DNA of 64,000 nt. It comes from Pardosa pseudoannulata. Its lineage: Eukaryota; Arthropoda; Arachnida; Araneae; Lycosidae. The stretch lies in NCBI GenBank assembly GCA_032207245.1, contig CM063498.1:95739870-95803869 (forward strand), given 5' to 3'. The first letter of the stretch is position 1. Every line of letters begins with the position of its first letter. A program made the translations under genes and the position numbers. Below, piece after piece: positions 37,226 to 49,763 of this stretch. Below the pieces are notes generated by a model. That model was not told the DNA's origin. It worked only from the letters and a program-made list of their open reading frames with translations, and ran no database searches.

Positions 37226-38107
37226 GAAAATATGAAAACTGAGAATTTAATTAAATGAATTAAATACTGTGTAAAAATATAATTTTTTTATGACACCTTC
37301 ACATGTAAAGGTTAAAAAATAGGGTTGTAATTATACAAACACTTCTATAATTTTGATTTTTTTTAAAGAATTTGTTAAATTTTATTTAGAAACCGATAGT
37401 TATTTTTTATAATTGAAATATAAAATAAGTGTAAAATAAACTTCCTAATAATATGTATATGATCACCACAGCATATATTCCGTTATCTATAAAAATGAAA
37501 ATTAATAGCAAAAATGTAATTTTTGCTATTAATTACTGTAAACGAAGAAAAATTTCTATTCTAAAATCAAACCTAGGCATACGTAATAAAAGACGTAGAC
37601 ATCACCACCAAAACATCAAAGTAGACAAAATTGCTTGAAAGTAGAGGATTTACTTTTTAATTCTTTATCAAACCATTAAAATTCATAAAGTGAAAGTACA
37701 GCTCATCGCTACTGTTGAAAATGTTATTCCTTGCGGTAATTTAGATTGATTTTATTTGAGACTTCAAAAAGAAATCGAAACTATAGATGAATATATAAGA
37801 AGTGTGTATTAAAATATTAAAAAAAGTTCTTTTTAGATGAATCACCCTTAATTTTTCTGCTTATTGAATCCTCCCACACTGATTAATATGACGGGTAGTT
37901 CTTTTACAAATCCAATAAACTGTAACATATTTCACACGCAAATGGATTCGAATGCTCGTAATTGGAGTTCGTAATAGAACCTTAACTCATTTGATAAGGA
38001 AACTGAGAATTTTTGAAATGTCTAATATATAGAGAAGAAAATATTACTGACTGTGTGATTTAAATATAACTGATGTGTAATTGAAAGATTGTCTTTGTGA
38101 TTTTATA

Positions 38108-38140
38108 CAGCCGTACCTAGGCTAGGTGCAAAGCCACTAG
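38108..38140 (+). mobile_element. Helitron 3' terminus
   Basis: GTACCTA, GGC, TAGGTGC forms a 7-bp stem, followed by AAAGCCA and CTAG at 38137-38140, then host T. A subterminal hairpin followed by CTRR and a T is the diagnostic 3' end of Helitron rolling-circle transposons. The element extends to the left and probably includes at least part of the duplicated unit; its 5' TC end was not located. Confidence 0.6.
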
Positions 38141-38987
38141 TATGATATATTAAACGAATCTCACTGTGGCAAAGGTTAATTTTTTAAAAATATTTCTATA
38201 TGCACAATCAATGACATATTGAAAAGATTCTCTCTTTCTGTGGTGTGTGGTGCTGCATATAGAATATTAATCCACTGTCGACGCGGACCAAAAACACAAA
38301 CACAAAACGAAGACTATAACATTTGTCTTTAAACTTATTTTAATCATAATGCCAGCAGCAACGTGCGGCCATCACTCACAAAAAATTCTCCTTCCTAAAA
38401 CTTAACTAAAATAGTGTTGCCACAAAAATGCAACTAAATTATGCTACAAAAATAAAACATAGCACACGGAGCATAAAACATAACAGTACAAAATGTAACA
38501 CATAGTTCGAGGATAAACAACAAAACAAAATACAAAACATTAATAAATGATTCAAACATCCATGAAGAATGAGTAGAAGGAATACAAAGTCATTGAAAAA
38601 AGCGAGATCTTTTATTTATTTCCCAGATAATTATTAAGAAGTGACAAAACTCATTATTAACTATGTTTTCTCATCATTTTCATAAATGCCACTTATAGTG
38701 TCCAGATAAGTCTGGTAACCACCAGATGAGTCAACCTTGTACGTCGGGAGACAAAATACGTAGTTGAAATGTCGCTCCTGCATACTACGCTTTTATAAAT
38801 GAGGAATGACGATTCAGGAAATTTATATCCAATTGCAACACATGCGTTATACCTTACTCTTGAGATTAAAGTAGAAGTATATTAGAATACTATCGCGTTA
38901 TATCTATGCTTAAAGTAACTTTATATATGGGAAAAAAATAAATTTTAAATTTGATTTATTCTATATTTTTGGAGTAACACGTATGCA

Positions 38988-38989
<2 letters not shown>
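38141..38989. other. AT-rich stretch, nothing recognised
   Basis: No gene or repeat end seen. A GC-richer patch at 38270-38380 may be part of an unrecognised element. Confidence 0.4.
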
Positions 38990-40357
<1,368 letters not shown>

Positions 40358-40400
40358 CATAGGCACAAAGAAAGAGATAAATAAATGAATAGATAGTTTG

Positions 40401-40582
40401 ATAGTTTGGTTTGATTTTGAGAGCTACGGTCTACTTTTATGCAACACGAGGATGAATGGAACACGGACCTACTGCTTAAAGCCAATTTCGAACGGTTAGG
40501 AACATCCATGTCACAGTGGGGTTCGAATCCACAAACTCCGGTACCGAAGATCCGCTTTCTAACCATTCGGTCATCGTTCGGC
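40401..40582 (-). mobile_element. tRNA-derived SINE copy with 10-bp target duplication
   Basis: The minus strand has the head CCGAACGATGACCGAATGG, a B box GGATTCGAACCCC and the body GCCGTTC..., ending in the GTAGCTCTCAAAATC tail. AGATAGTTTG occurs on both sides (40391-40400 and 40583-40592), a clear target-site duplication. It is one of the best-preserved copies. Confidence 0.9.
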
Positions 40583-40604
40583 AGATAGTTTGTTAGAAAG
40601 ATAG

Positions 40605-40780
40605 GCAAAGGGAGAGAGAGAGAGAGGTAGATAGATACATAAATAGACAGATAGAAAGGGACCGGGACAGAGATAAAGAGAGAGATAGGTAGAGAGACAG
40701 ATAAATAAATACATTGGAGAGACAGAAAGAAATCAAGAGAGAAATAGAAAGTTTGATATAGAGACACACATACACAGACA
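40605..40780. repeat. GA/GATA-rich low-complexity sequence
   Basis: Purine-rich run of GAGA, GATA and GACA words on the plus strand. The Ser/Leu-rich minus frames are artefacts. Confidence 0.9.
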
Positions 40781-41586
40781 GATGCAGTATGAACCCTTAC
40801 AGCATAATTCGTTTTCTCTTTTGTTAGTGTCAAAATCTAAATTATTTGACCTGAAGTTTGTAATAAATTATTTTATAAAACTACTAAACTCTTTAAATGG
40901 GAAAAATGTTTTTTCTTATAAATATAATATTTTTACGTCGTGCATCACTAGAAATAAATAATTCAAGTTCAGTTTAAAGAAAACAGAACAAAGAAACTTC
41001 TCACAAAGTAACCCGATTGTACCTAACGAGGACTTATTTCTAGTAGCTTGGATCTTTTCTAGTTCAATTGCATAAAGAAATATTCTGAATAGATTCCAAG
41101 ACAAACTAAGAGTCTAGCTTTGCTATTTTATATATATTTTAGTTATGCCTCTAAAGAAGATGGTTTATGGAGAATCCCGTTTGGAGGTAGAATTAGTTTT
41201 AGTATAAATGTACAAATTGTATGTACTAAATCTCAAACAGATACTTTGTAAAGAATTTTAGATTATTTGTTTTCGAGGTTTTGGATTGAAATTAGAATTA
41301 AAAACATTCTTCGGTTTAAATATGAACTTTAAATAAACATGTTTAGAAAATTACAAATACAAGCATTTATTTCCTTCTGTAATCATAGAAGAAATCTACA
41401 TACTCGTATGTATGTGTTACATGAATATATTTTTTCTAAATACCTTCTCGATCTTTTTATTTTATCCTTTCTTTAATAAAAACTATCCTCATTCTAATTA
41501 GTAACAAGACAGATTTGTCTGAACACAGACCGTAAACTTTCAGAAACACAGGTCTTCAATGAACCAGACCGAGAAATTTGATTCTA
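40781..41586. other. AT-rich stretch, nothing recognised
   Basis: No feature recognised. Confidence 0.45.
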
Positions 41587-41690
41587 AATGACTACCATAA
41601 ATCCATGTCAACAATGCAATTCAAACCAAAGAATTCCGGTAATGAAAAGCAGCGCTTTATTTGATTGACCACAGTCATGCACAAACATTA
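41587..41690 (-). mobile_element. degenerate SINE fragment
   Basis: Words CCATAAATCCATGTCAACAA, AAAGAATTCCGGTAATGAAA and GCAGCGCT follow the inverted SINE order (body, B box region, head). The A box is mutated beyond function and the tail half is missing. Confidence 0.55.
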
Positions 41691-42061
41691 CCAGATAAAC
41701 GTTGAATAGTATTCAGAACTTGAATCTGGGTACACACTATTGCCATGGTTAATGCTGATTCAGTTATATTTGGTATAAATGTTTACGGCCACGAGAAATC
41801 GGCTTTAAAGTCATAGAAAGCATTGAAGCAGCTAAAGCTGAGTAACTTAAGTGAAATGCTCATGTAGATATATAAATAACGTATATAGATAAAACGTATA
41901 TAGATAAATAGAGTATATAGCTAAAATATAACTAAAATATTTATACAATATCGTTAAATATATAACTAAAATATTTATACTCTAGTAATGCACACAGTAT
42001 ATTTTACACAATATATATGACAGAACAAATGTGTAGACTATCCACTAAATAGTTTATATAG
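41691..42061. other. AT-rich stretch with short internal repeats
   Basis: Contains tandem words GTATATAGATAAA and TAACTAAAATATTTATAC, each repeated once within 41870-41985. No gene. Confidence 0.5.
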
Positions 42062-42404
42062 CCTCCACACTATGGTCAATTGTTCACTTCCTGAGGGTTA
42101 CCTTGGACTATGGTTTATGGGTTGCATCCACACACTGAGCCATTAAATGAGTCGAGCGCGTGAATTCTTCCGTAGGGTCTACTGCTCACTTTCTTGAGCA
42201 TCTGGTTGCCTTTGATCTTTGGAGAAAAAACACTTCCGAAGCCATCTTCCGCCAAGACCATTTTATTGTCAGCCATTGTCAACCTCGATAAGCCATATAC
42301 CCTCTGCCAAGGTTATTTTATCGTCCGACATCGTTGACTTCGATAAGCCATAGCCCCTCCACACGGTGGTAATGGCTTGAAGTGGACCACAGTGTGGAGG
42401 GGGC
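42062..42404. mobile_element. terminal-inverted-repeat element (MITE), class uncertain
   Basis: The ends are CCTCCACACTATGGTC...TTCACTTC and, inverted from the right, CCTCCACACTGTGGTCCACTTC. Internally a roughly 60-bp unit, CCATTGTCAACCTCGATAAGCCATA, is repeated imperfectly (CATCGTTGACTTCGATAAGCCATA). A further CCTCCACACGGTGG lies near the right end. No target duplication could be fixed, so the superfamily is unknown. Confidence 0.7.
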
Positions 42405-43322
42405 CTTTAAAATATTATTTATATAAAATAAGTGCTGAGTTATTATTAATATTAAATATTAATCACTTTTGTTGCATTTTTATTTGAAAAATACTGTATT
42501 CTATCCCTAGGTTTGTTAATTATTTATTCTGTTTGAGGTTTGCTTGAACTTTACTGATTCTCTTCACGCCTAACCTTTATTTAATCAGGGGACTATTGCA
42601 ATAGCATGGCATTACGAACGTGTTGTCACTTGGCTATTACTTATTCTATCTGTTTGATGTTACTTTTATAATCTGCTGAACGGAGGGTGAAGATGACTCA
42701 TTCTGTCTAGAATTTATGATTAGTTGTAATACGTGGACATGTCGCCTGCTAGTTGCTCAGGTAATAGGTAAATTAGGTGCATTGGAGATTGAGACTTTTC
42801 CTTCCGGCTTGCATACGAGGACACATTTAATATTTTGAATTTAAAAATAAATCATTTGTGTTTTTTTTTTTTTAATCTCTGGTGATTACTGATTCTGCTG
42901 ATTATTCCGACTACCCTACTCTACCACTCTCGTTTCAGTATCGATTATCTACATCGATGTCAATATCACAAATGAAAGAAAATTTGTTGCTTTCTATACA
43001 ATAAACTGGCACTGGAAAATATTTATATTTCACTTCACTTTGATTCGCATCCAATGATAAAATTATATTTTAGGTAAAACAATGTACAAAAGGAATTTTT
43101 CCTTGATTTTCGCACATTAAGTGAATGAAAGAGCTAATTATTTTAGTATGCCTTAATTTATGTAATGGACGACTTTCTCTGTTCGTATTTATTATATTTA
43201 TTTGTATTAATATTTGTATTTATTTGTACTATATTTATTTGTATTAATGATGTAATGAAGGAATAGGATGGAGGGTGGGTTATAACCCTTCATAAGAATT
43301 GCTGTATACACATATTATATAT
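42405..43322. other. AT-rich stretch, nothing recognised
   Basis: A pyrimidine tract ending CTCTCGTTTCAG near 42939 looks like a splice acceptor, but no frame with a donor follows. Confidence 0.4.
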
Positions 43323-43323
43323 A

Positions 43324-43575
43324 CTAGCATATAGCCCGTCATATGACGCGATCAGTAAAATTTTTAATTTTCCAGAATTGTAAAGTACCCTATGAAAAAG
43401 GTAAAGAAATGGTTTGTTTTTTCGCTGAGAATTATCGTTCTACAAACATAATCGATTAAAATTATCCTATATGTACCTAGTCTGTTATTTAAGCCAAATA
43501 TAAAAGAAAATTATTTACTTAATATCTAAGTTCAGTGATAAAACGTATGGAAATCATGCAGAAGATGTTTAAATA
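43324..43575 (-). mobile_element. truncated Helitron (3' end)
   Basis: On the minus strand this ends GATCGCGTCATATGACGGGC, then TATATGCTAG (CTAG at 43324-43327) followed by T. The body matches the elements at 48725 and 49764 (CCAGAATTGTAAAGTACCCT, CTGAGAATTAT, ATAAAACGTATGGAAAT). It stops matching near 43575, so its 5' half is missing. One base of the hairpin is changed (CGCGTC for CCCGTC). Confidence 0.75.
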
Positions 43576-43879
43576 GTTCACTAGCGAGGTGGCTGTACGG
43601 GTCATCTTGGTTTGGTGCTTGCTTCTTTTGTATTCGTAGAGGGAATAAAGCGTTATGGTGTCTAGACCTCCTGTCTCACAGGAACTGTCGTCAATACTAT
43701 TTTTACTGGGTTTTCCACTATGTATTCATGCATATATTTTTATCGTTCTGAATACAAGATGAACTTATATTGGAAACCATTGTAGTCTAAAATATATTAA
43801 ACAGGGCTCAATGACAGAGAGTCCGGTCGTAAACTAGCAGTTTAATGCTTTACTTTTCGATAGGATCATAATTTCACTT
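43576..43879. other. stretch with no recognised feature
   Basis: Nothing recognised. Confidence 0.4.
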
Positions 43880-44815
43880 TGTTGTTTCACTCTCAGGATA
43901 AATCAGTTGTTGCAAGAGACTGTGAAGACTCCCCTTTGTCCGAGCACACGCCAAAACAGCTGGTCGAGTGCACCTGTACCTGGACAATAACGTGACGTCT
44001 CGTATCTTGACAATCGGACTGAATGGACGAACCCTCCCTGATGGATCTCGTTAATGAACGCTCGGGAATTCCGTGAAGAGACAGCCAGCGAATGAGAATA
44101 CAGTTAAAAAGTATAACTGTAACTTTGGCTGGAGTTCTCATGTAACTGGGAGCTTAACTGAGAAAAAACAGTGACGGGACCGTAACTGACCCCCCAAGTA
44201 TGAAAAGCCTACGATTTTGCAACTCAGGGCTTTTAACCTAATATGTGTATATGTAACTTAAAGACCTGCATATTTATATAATTGTGTGTTTACGTTAAAG
44301 AAGGACTCTATTTCATGAATTCATAGTTCTCACCAATTGGGGATAAGGCCTTCGGCCCAGGAACCCCTTACAACCTACAACCACTCAGGGCTTTTCGTCA
44401 TTTTTTTCGGAGATGTGTTGACCTCGTGGAGGCTCTCGTCTTTTACCAGCGACAGCTTGCTCGTTCGGGAGATTCGTAAAGTCCGCTCATATAGGGAGCG
44501 GCAGAATCTCGGGACCGAACGGAGGATATATTGGGTTTGATTGCACCCTGAAAAGCCTCCCCATTTGTAAGAGATTAGTAAATCTCTTGTTTTTTCTTTC
44601 GACTGTGATCGTCGTGAGGAAGTGTTATCGGCAACCATCCTTTGCTGTTCTAGATGATTCAGGAATTTACATTCCTTTGTAAATAGCAGGAATTTATATT
44701 CTTTTGTAAATAGCGTATTTATTCCATAATTAAAGTAAATTTCCAATGTTATAATTTGTCTGTGATCCATTATTCACGCTACCTCTCATTTGAGAATACT
44801 GAAGGCGTCACAAGA
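43880..44815. other. LTR-retroelement-like non-coding sequence
   Basis: Two GC-richer blocks (43890-44210 and 44330-44815) surround a short AT-rich spacer. The second ends with repeated GGAATTTAYATTC words and AATTAAAGTAAATTTCC, resembling the polyadenylation half of an LTR. Possible ends TGACGGG (44172) and GGCGTCA (44810) form an inverted pair, but there is no matching target duplication. The 131-codon minus frame 44375-44770 has no retroelement motif. Likely LTR or 5' leader debris. Confidence 0.35.
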
Positions 44816-44929
44816 CTATGATTTTATGGTTTCCATTTCTTGAATCACGAACGTGACCTCGCTACTCTTATATGATCTCCAAACAGGTAATTCTTCTACT
44901 TCCTTCTAATTCACCCAGCTGTCCCCGTC

Positions 44930-45118
44930 CATGCTATTCTCAGCTTAAATGTGAATTGTACTGGAGATAACTCTGACTACATAAAGTGCTGTAACTGCAA
45001 TGGCAAACTCCTGGCAAGCTACAAAGGTTGTGAGAAGTTCCCTAAACTCCCAAGTAGAGAAAAACTCATTCCTCACCCCCTGAGAATAATATTAAACAGC
45101 CTGCCTATTCTAATATTA
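44930..45118 (+). pseudogene. LINE ORF1 relic, left part
   Basis: The plus frame reads NVNCTGDNSDYIKCCNCNG, then SYKGCEKFPKLP. This is the Cys-x2-Cys...GCPxFPK zinc-knuckle end of Jockey-group ORF1 proteins, with the usual His lost. A stop follows in one frame before 45118, where a pogo-type element interrupts it. The remainder resumes at 45927. Confidence 0.65.
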
Positions 45119-45924
45119 CAGTCAGTACCGGCTATATGGTCACTCGCTTATAACGTCACCCCGCTTATATGGTCAATTTTCTAAAGTCTCATCTAACTTA
45201 ATAGGAAACATGTGTTAAAGTGCACCGCTTATACAGTCATTTTCTTTTTCTTGTTACCGGTTATATGGTCAGTTTTATGTTTTCAACGAGTTTCCGTTTT
45301 TTTTTAAGAAGTCAGTGCGAAATCGGAGAGGACCTGAATTCAAGCCTTTATTTCCCTCTCCTTCTTTCTTGTTTGTGTAGACATCACCTCTCTCAGTTCT
45401 CTTGCCCCCTGACAAGAGGTGGACATCTGTCTGTTTATTGGTGGAAGTCATCTCTCCTTAAGTTGAAATTGAGACGAAACAAGTAAAGGAAAATTTTGTT
45501 TCACTTGGATCATACGTCACAAATAAGAACGCTCGTTTTTTAATTATGGCTTCGAAAAGAAAGAATTGATAATTTGCCGCCAAAAATAAATTGATTGAAA
45601 ATTTAAAAAAATCTAATCTTTTTAAGGCTGTTTTCGCCAAAGCAAATTCGATTCCCAGGACGACATTAAACAACATTTTAGCTGCCAAACTTTGGTCCTC
45701 AAGAGTTGAAATCGGTGATGAAGAAAGAAAACGTCAACGCTTGTTACCTTATGGGAATGTGGATAAGGCTCTTCTGTTATGGATTAAAAATGCACGGTAT
45801 ATGCACAATAGGGTTGTATTGTTTTTCATATTCAGTATTAATATATTCCGCATATATGGAAAAGCCGATTATATGGTCTGATTTTTCTGGACCACTGAGC
45901 TGACCATATTACCGATACAGACTG
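45119..45924 (+). mobile_element. pogo/Tigger-like element, non-autonomous
   Basis: The 806-bp element has ends CAGTCAGTACCGGCTATATGG and, inverted, CAGTCTGTATCGGTAATATGG, and is flanked by TA (45117-45118, 45925-45926). The plus strand keeps the DNA-binding N-terminus of a CENP-B/pogo transposase: MASKRK near 45546, then KANSIPRTTLNNILAAK and GNVDKALLLWIKNARYM (to about 45800). The first part has two stops. The catalytic DDE domain is absent. The left end holds at least four more copies of a CCGCTTATATGGTCA-type word; see the findings. Confidence 0.85.
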
Positions 45925-45926
45925 TA

Positions 45927-46160
45927 TTAATAAGAAAAATTATGCTTCCACTTTAAAAAATACATCCCAAATTAACTCTATCCACAACCCAGAAAACTAT
46001 CATGTATATCCCAAATCTGACTGTCCTACTAATAATCAAAATGCTAATACCCCTTTTAAAGACATTTTAGAATTTGGAAATAGTATTAAAGATATGGTAA
46101 ACCTGCTTGGATTTTCTGACCTTAATATCCTTATTACCGAAACTAAAAGAATTATTTAAC
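45927..46160 (+). pseudogene. LINE ORF1 relic, right part
   Basis: Directly after the pogo element the plus frame continues NKKNYASTLKN... and NTPFKDILEFGNSIKDMVNL, then LLGFSDLNILITETKRII and a stop. Pro-Phe-x-Asp-Ile-Leu followed by an LLG segment is the usual C-terminal part of Jockey-type ORF1. With the left part it forms one ORF1 split by the insertion. No ORF2 is recognisable afterwards. Confidence 0.6.
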
Positions 46161-48724
46161 AAGTTAAAAATAGCGACTGATTTTAGTGATCGTCTTTCTA
46201 TAATTTTGAACTTCTTTTCAAAATTTCACCCAACTTAAACTCTCCCTGTTTAGCTGTTTCTCACCACCGTCAGATTCATTTTTCCTGCTGCTATATGTTT
46301 TCGGTATTGGAAGGCTCTGCAAAGGTAACACCTTAAACCATTCTTCCTGTGAGAAAATGTGAATTGTGTTTGCAGACCTCAGATGTTGAAATAAAAAAAA
46401 TCAGTAACAATCAAACGTAATGTAAAAGAGAATCAGCTGAACAATGGCAAAACTATTATATCACTGCCTTTCGGACTGGCTATTATTCGAGGAAAGACGT
46501 TCGGAATCTTCTTTAAGCAGTAGGTGTAGGTAGGTTTACTAATCTAGTGTTTCAAAAAATTGATTGTAGTAAAACTGGTTCATCTCTGTTTCGATTTTTT
46601 TTAAGCCTGTAAACAACTCTCATAGTGTGTTGGGCAATTTGAACTCAATGGGTTCTTCCTCATATCTGGTAATGAAATTTTGATATTGTGAAGTAAGATA
46701 CCTCTGATCAAACAACTCCAGATATCAATCTTACTTTTTTTTAGAATATACTCAGGAGTGAAAATTTCAAGCATACCATGATGAAAAAAGCCTCCAATTC
46801 ACTCATGATACAATAGAAAAGTACTTGGTGGACTCTTCCAGGCTGATAGGGACAACCAATCCCTCAGTGTTTCACGTGTTAGTAGAAATAGAAATATTTT
46901 TAAGGGGGAGGACAAGGTCTTTTTTAGAACTGTACCAATTACAATTCTGTAAAAACCACCTCCTCAATTATATGATATTCGACAAGAAACATCTAGACAA
47001 TACCCCTCCCAGCCTGTCATATGATTACTAAAAGATATAAGGCTTCATATTACTGGAAAACCCCTTTCATATTTTAGGGTTTTCTTCGCTAATATGTGGT
47101 ATGCGCCTTATCGTGTAGTCACGCCACACCTGTAAGGTATAAGGCTAAATTTTACAATGACTTTCTACAATGTTATTCACAAACCCCGCTTAGAAATTTA
47201 AGGCTTTATTCAAAAAGAAGGAAATTGCGGCATATGTGTAAGTCCGCCACACCTGGGAGAAAAAAAAAAGAAAAAGTATTATAAGAAACGCTCATGCCTC
47301 GCACATTCTTAGAAATAGAAGTTAGTAGCTAGGTATTATGAAATTAAAGAAAGGACAGTCTGAGGTCCGAATTATATAAAATTGTGGTCAACACTTCAAA
47401 AGAAGACCGGCTCGTAAAACTTACGCAAAACCGCGAGCTTTTGAAAAACACGATTTGAACAGAACGGAATTTAAGCCAGGTGTAATAGGTACAAAGATAC
47501 CGCACTTATAGATTTAAGAATGAGAAAGTATTTTCGGAAAATCATAAAAGAAGCCGCGTGTACGAATAACTCCCTATACCCCTTCAATGCATAAAAGGGT
47601 CAGTATACAAAGATATCGAGAAGGAGAGAAAAGGGGGAAAAAGATAAAAAGGGCACGTTTTCAAGATGGGCATGTTTCGAGAAGGGAGTTTAGAAAAAAA
47701 ATATAAATATAAAAATGCAAATAAATAAATAAATAAATAAATAAATAAATACGAGCATGGGGTACTAATCCAATGAAAAATCAGAATTTGAGAACTGACC
47801 ACCTGAATTTTCAAGAGTGGCTATTTTCCCAAATGGGACGGAAAAAGGAGGGGCTAAGGATTAGAGGATATATACGGGGAAAAGAGGAGAAAAGAAAAAG
47901 AGATGAGACAGAATGGATATAGTGATATATATTAGATAGAATGGAGATCGCCTTTTAATTTTCGCAGAAAAATCTTCTGGGGTATTTTATGCATCGTGTT
48001 AGTAACAGATTATTTTGACGGACTCAAGATGGGTTTTCCTCTGCAGTGGGGTAAGTTCTATTTTTACTATTTAATGAAGTAGTGACAATTGAAATAATAT
48101 TTTTTTTGTATATATGTAAATAGTAAATAAATTCTTTTTTTTAATCTAAATTCTTTTTGATGTATTAATGAAATTAATTAGTCTGAGCCGATAGGGTTGA
48201 ACCTGGGTAACCTTATGGATTTAAGGTCAATTAAATTAAAGTATATTATTAAGAATTAAATGAGTAAAAATAATATTTAAAGTAAAGCGGATCGGCTCAG
48301 TAGCGCCCAGCATCGGCGTAGCAATATGATTTATTTAACCACCTGATAGATCAGAAGGAATAAAACACAAGACAACAATTCCTTAAGGAGGCCGCGAACA
48401 AAAAGTTTTAATTTTTAATGCATATTTCATTAGGATTTTTATAATCAAAAGTATGCTTGTATAACGATTTATTGAAATAAGGAAAATATTTAAAAATATT
48501 CAAATTTTATATTAAAAAAAATTTAACTGAAAACAACTAAGTACATATAAATATAACTCTTGAAATATTAGATCTTTTCAAATAGTTTTCCCCTTTAGAC
48601 TAAATAAAGTATTGTAATTTAATCCTAGAAACTGAACTTATGACGCTTATTTTAACTGTATTTTGATTGCTAATAATACCTATGATTTTTGAAGATAGAC
48701 ATTATAGATAAAATTATTTTTAAA
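46161..48724. other. mixed non-coding stretch with (AAAT)n
   Basis: A tetranucleotide AAAT run lies at about 47718-47751. Two similar stretches at about 47040-47130 and 47190-47260 share AAGGCTTYATAT-like and CGCCACACCTG words. No gene was recognised in either strand; frames at 46825-47031 and 47096-47284 lack motifs. Confidence 0.45.
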
Positions 48725-49547
48725 CTAGCATATAGCCCGTCATACGACGGGATCAATAAATTTTTTAATTTTCCAGAATTGTAAAGCCCTCTATGAGGCT
48801 GGTAAAAAAATGTTTTGTTTTTCGGCTGAGAATTATCTGGTACAAACTCAATAATTTATCTTGATGCTCCTCTAAAGTCTGCCGATACTTTGAATGCAGT
48901 TTAGAATCACGCTGAATTCATTTAGAAAGATAATTCAAAGTTCTTTTAGCTACTTCGAAATTATCGTTAAGTTCTTCAATATTTTTTTGCCACAGTAATT
49001 AATGGGATAAAGGAATAAAATTATCATTTCCACTGCATCTTGGAGGTAGGTAGAATTTGTTGAGAAAACCTGTGATAAAATTTTCATTGCAACAAAAATA
49101 TAATCGATGATTAAATTTAAAGTTATCATACATGTACCTAATATATTATTTAAGCCAAATATAAAAGAAAATTATATACGTAATATCTAAGTTCACTGAT
49201 AAAAAGTAAGAAAATAATGCAGACGAGTTTTAAATAATTTAAAATAAGAAATTGATTAAATGAGAGGGTTAAAGGAATAACGTCATAATGTAAAAAAAAA
49301 AATGTTATTTTTACCTATTTATTGTGCGACGAATTGGTAAATTTAACCGCCGGCTCTTAACCGGGGAAATTAGGGCTTGAAATAATGGCATTAAATGTTA
49401 GAAAAGCAGGGAAGGGGTGGATTTCTAATTTTGCTAACCCTAGTTAATCAATAATCCAATATGGATCCCTCTATCCATTCCAGGTAAAACCGCTTCATAA
49501 ATTCGAGAACAGACGAACAGATAATTTAGACTATTATTATATAGGGT
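48725..49547 (-). mobile_element. Helitron, non-autonomous, near complete
   Basis: The minus strand begins (right edge) ACCCTATATAATAATAG and runs through CGAATTTATGAAGCGG and ACCTGGAATGGAT to the 3' end: CCCGTCGTATGACGGG hairpin, CTATATG, CTAG (48725-48728), then T. Both ends match the element at 49764-50677. About 823 bp, no Rep/helicase protein. The 5' TC is mutated to AC. Confidence 0.8.
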
Positions 49548-49763
49548 ATTCTTTTTCTTTCTGGTTATATTGTTATTTGAATCATCTTTATTCTCATGCT
49601 TTAAATAACATTCGTCAAAACACATCCAAAACATTATAACTGCAGCAAACAAGATATATTACTTGAAGTACTTATACAACTCATGAATTCTACTACTGAA
49701 GAAAATTTTGCTATTAGCTCAATGCTTATATTTACGTAACATTGAACGATTAATATTGAGTGA
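49548..49763. other. short spacer between two Helitrons
   Basis: No feature recognised. Confidence 0.5.

Larger units (their letters stand above)
36431..38047 (+). repeat. 812-bp direct tandem duplication
   Basis: The block at about 36431-37235 recurs at about 37247-38047. Both copies start TTAAATGAATTAAATACTG and end CTAATATATAGAGAAGAAAAT, and an internal marker moves from 36641 to 37453, giving a period of 812 bp. Identity is very high, with a handful of scattered changes in the right third, so the duplication is recent. Each copy holds an identical 61-codon frame rich in basic residues (36641-36826, 37453-37638). It has no database-like features and is identical simply because the DNA is. 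Each copy also holds a 16-bp perfect hairpin. Confidence 0.92.

Noticed and set aside
36641..37638. Two identical 61-codon frames as a conserved small gene
   Set aside because: The surrounding DNA is equally identical because of the 812-bp duplication; identity says nothing about coding.
42920..43010. Exon after CTCTCGTTTCAG
   Set aside because: The frame closes after about 20 codons without a donor, and the composition is not coding-like.
44375..44770. 131-codon minus frame
   Set aside because: No domain; the sequence has LTR-like composition with poly-A-type repeats, so the frame is probably chance.
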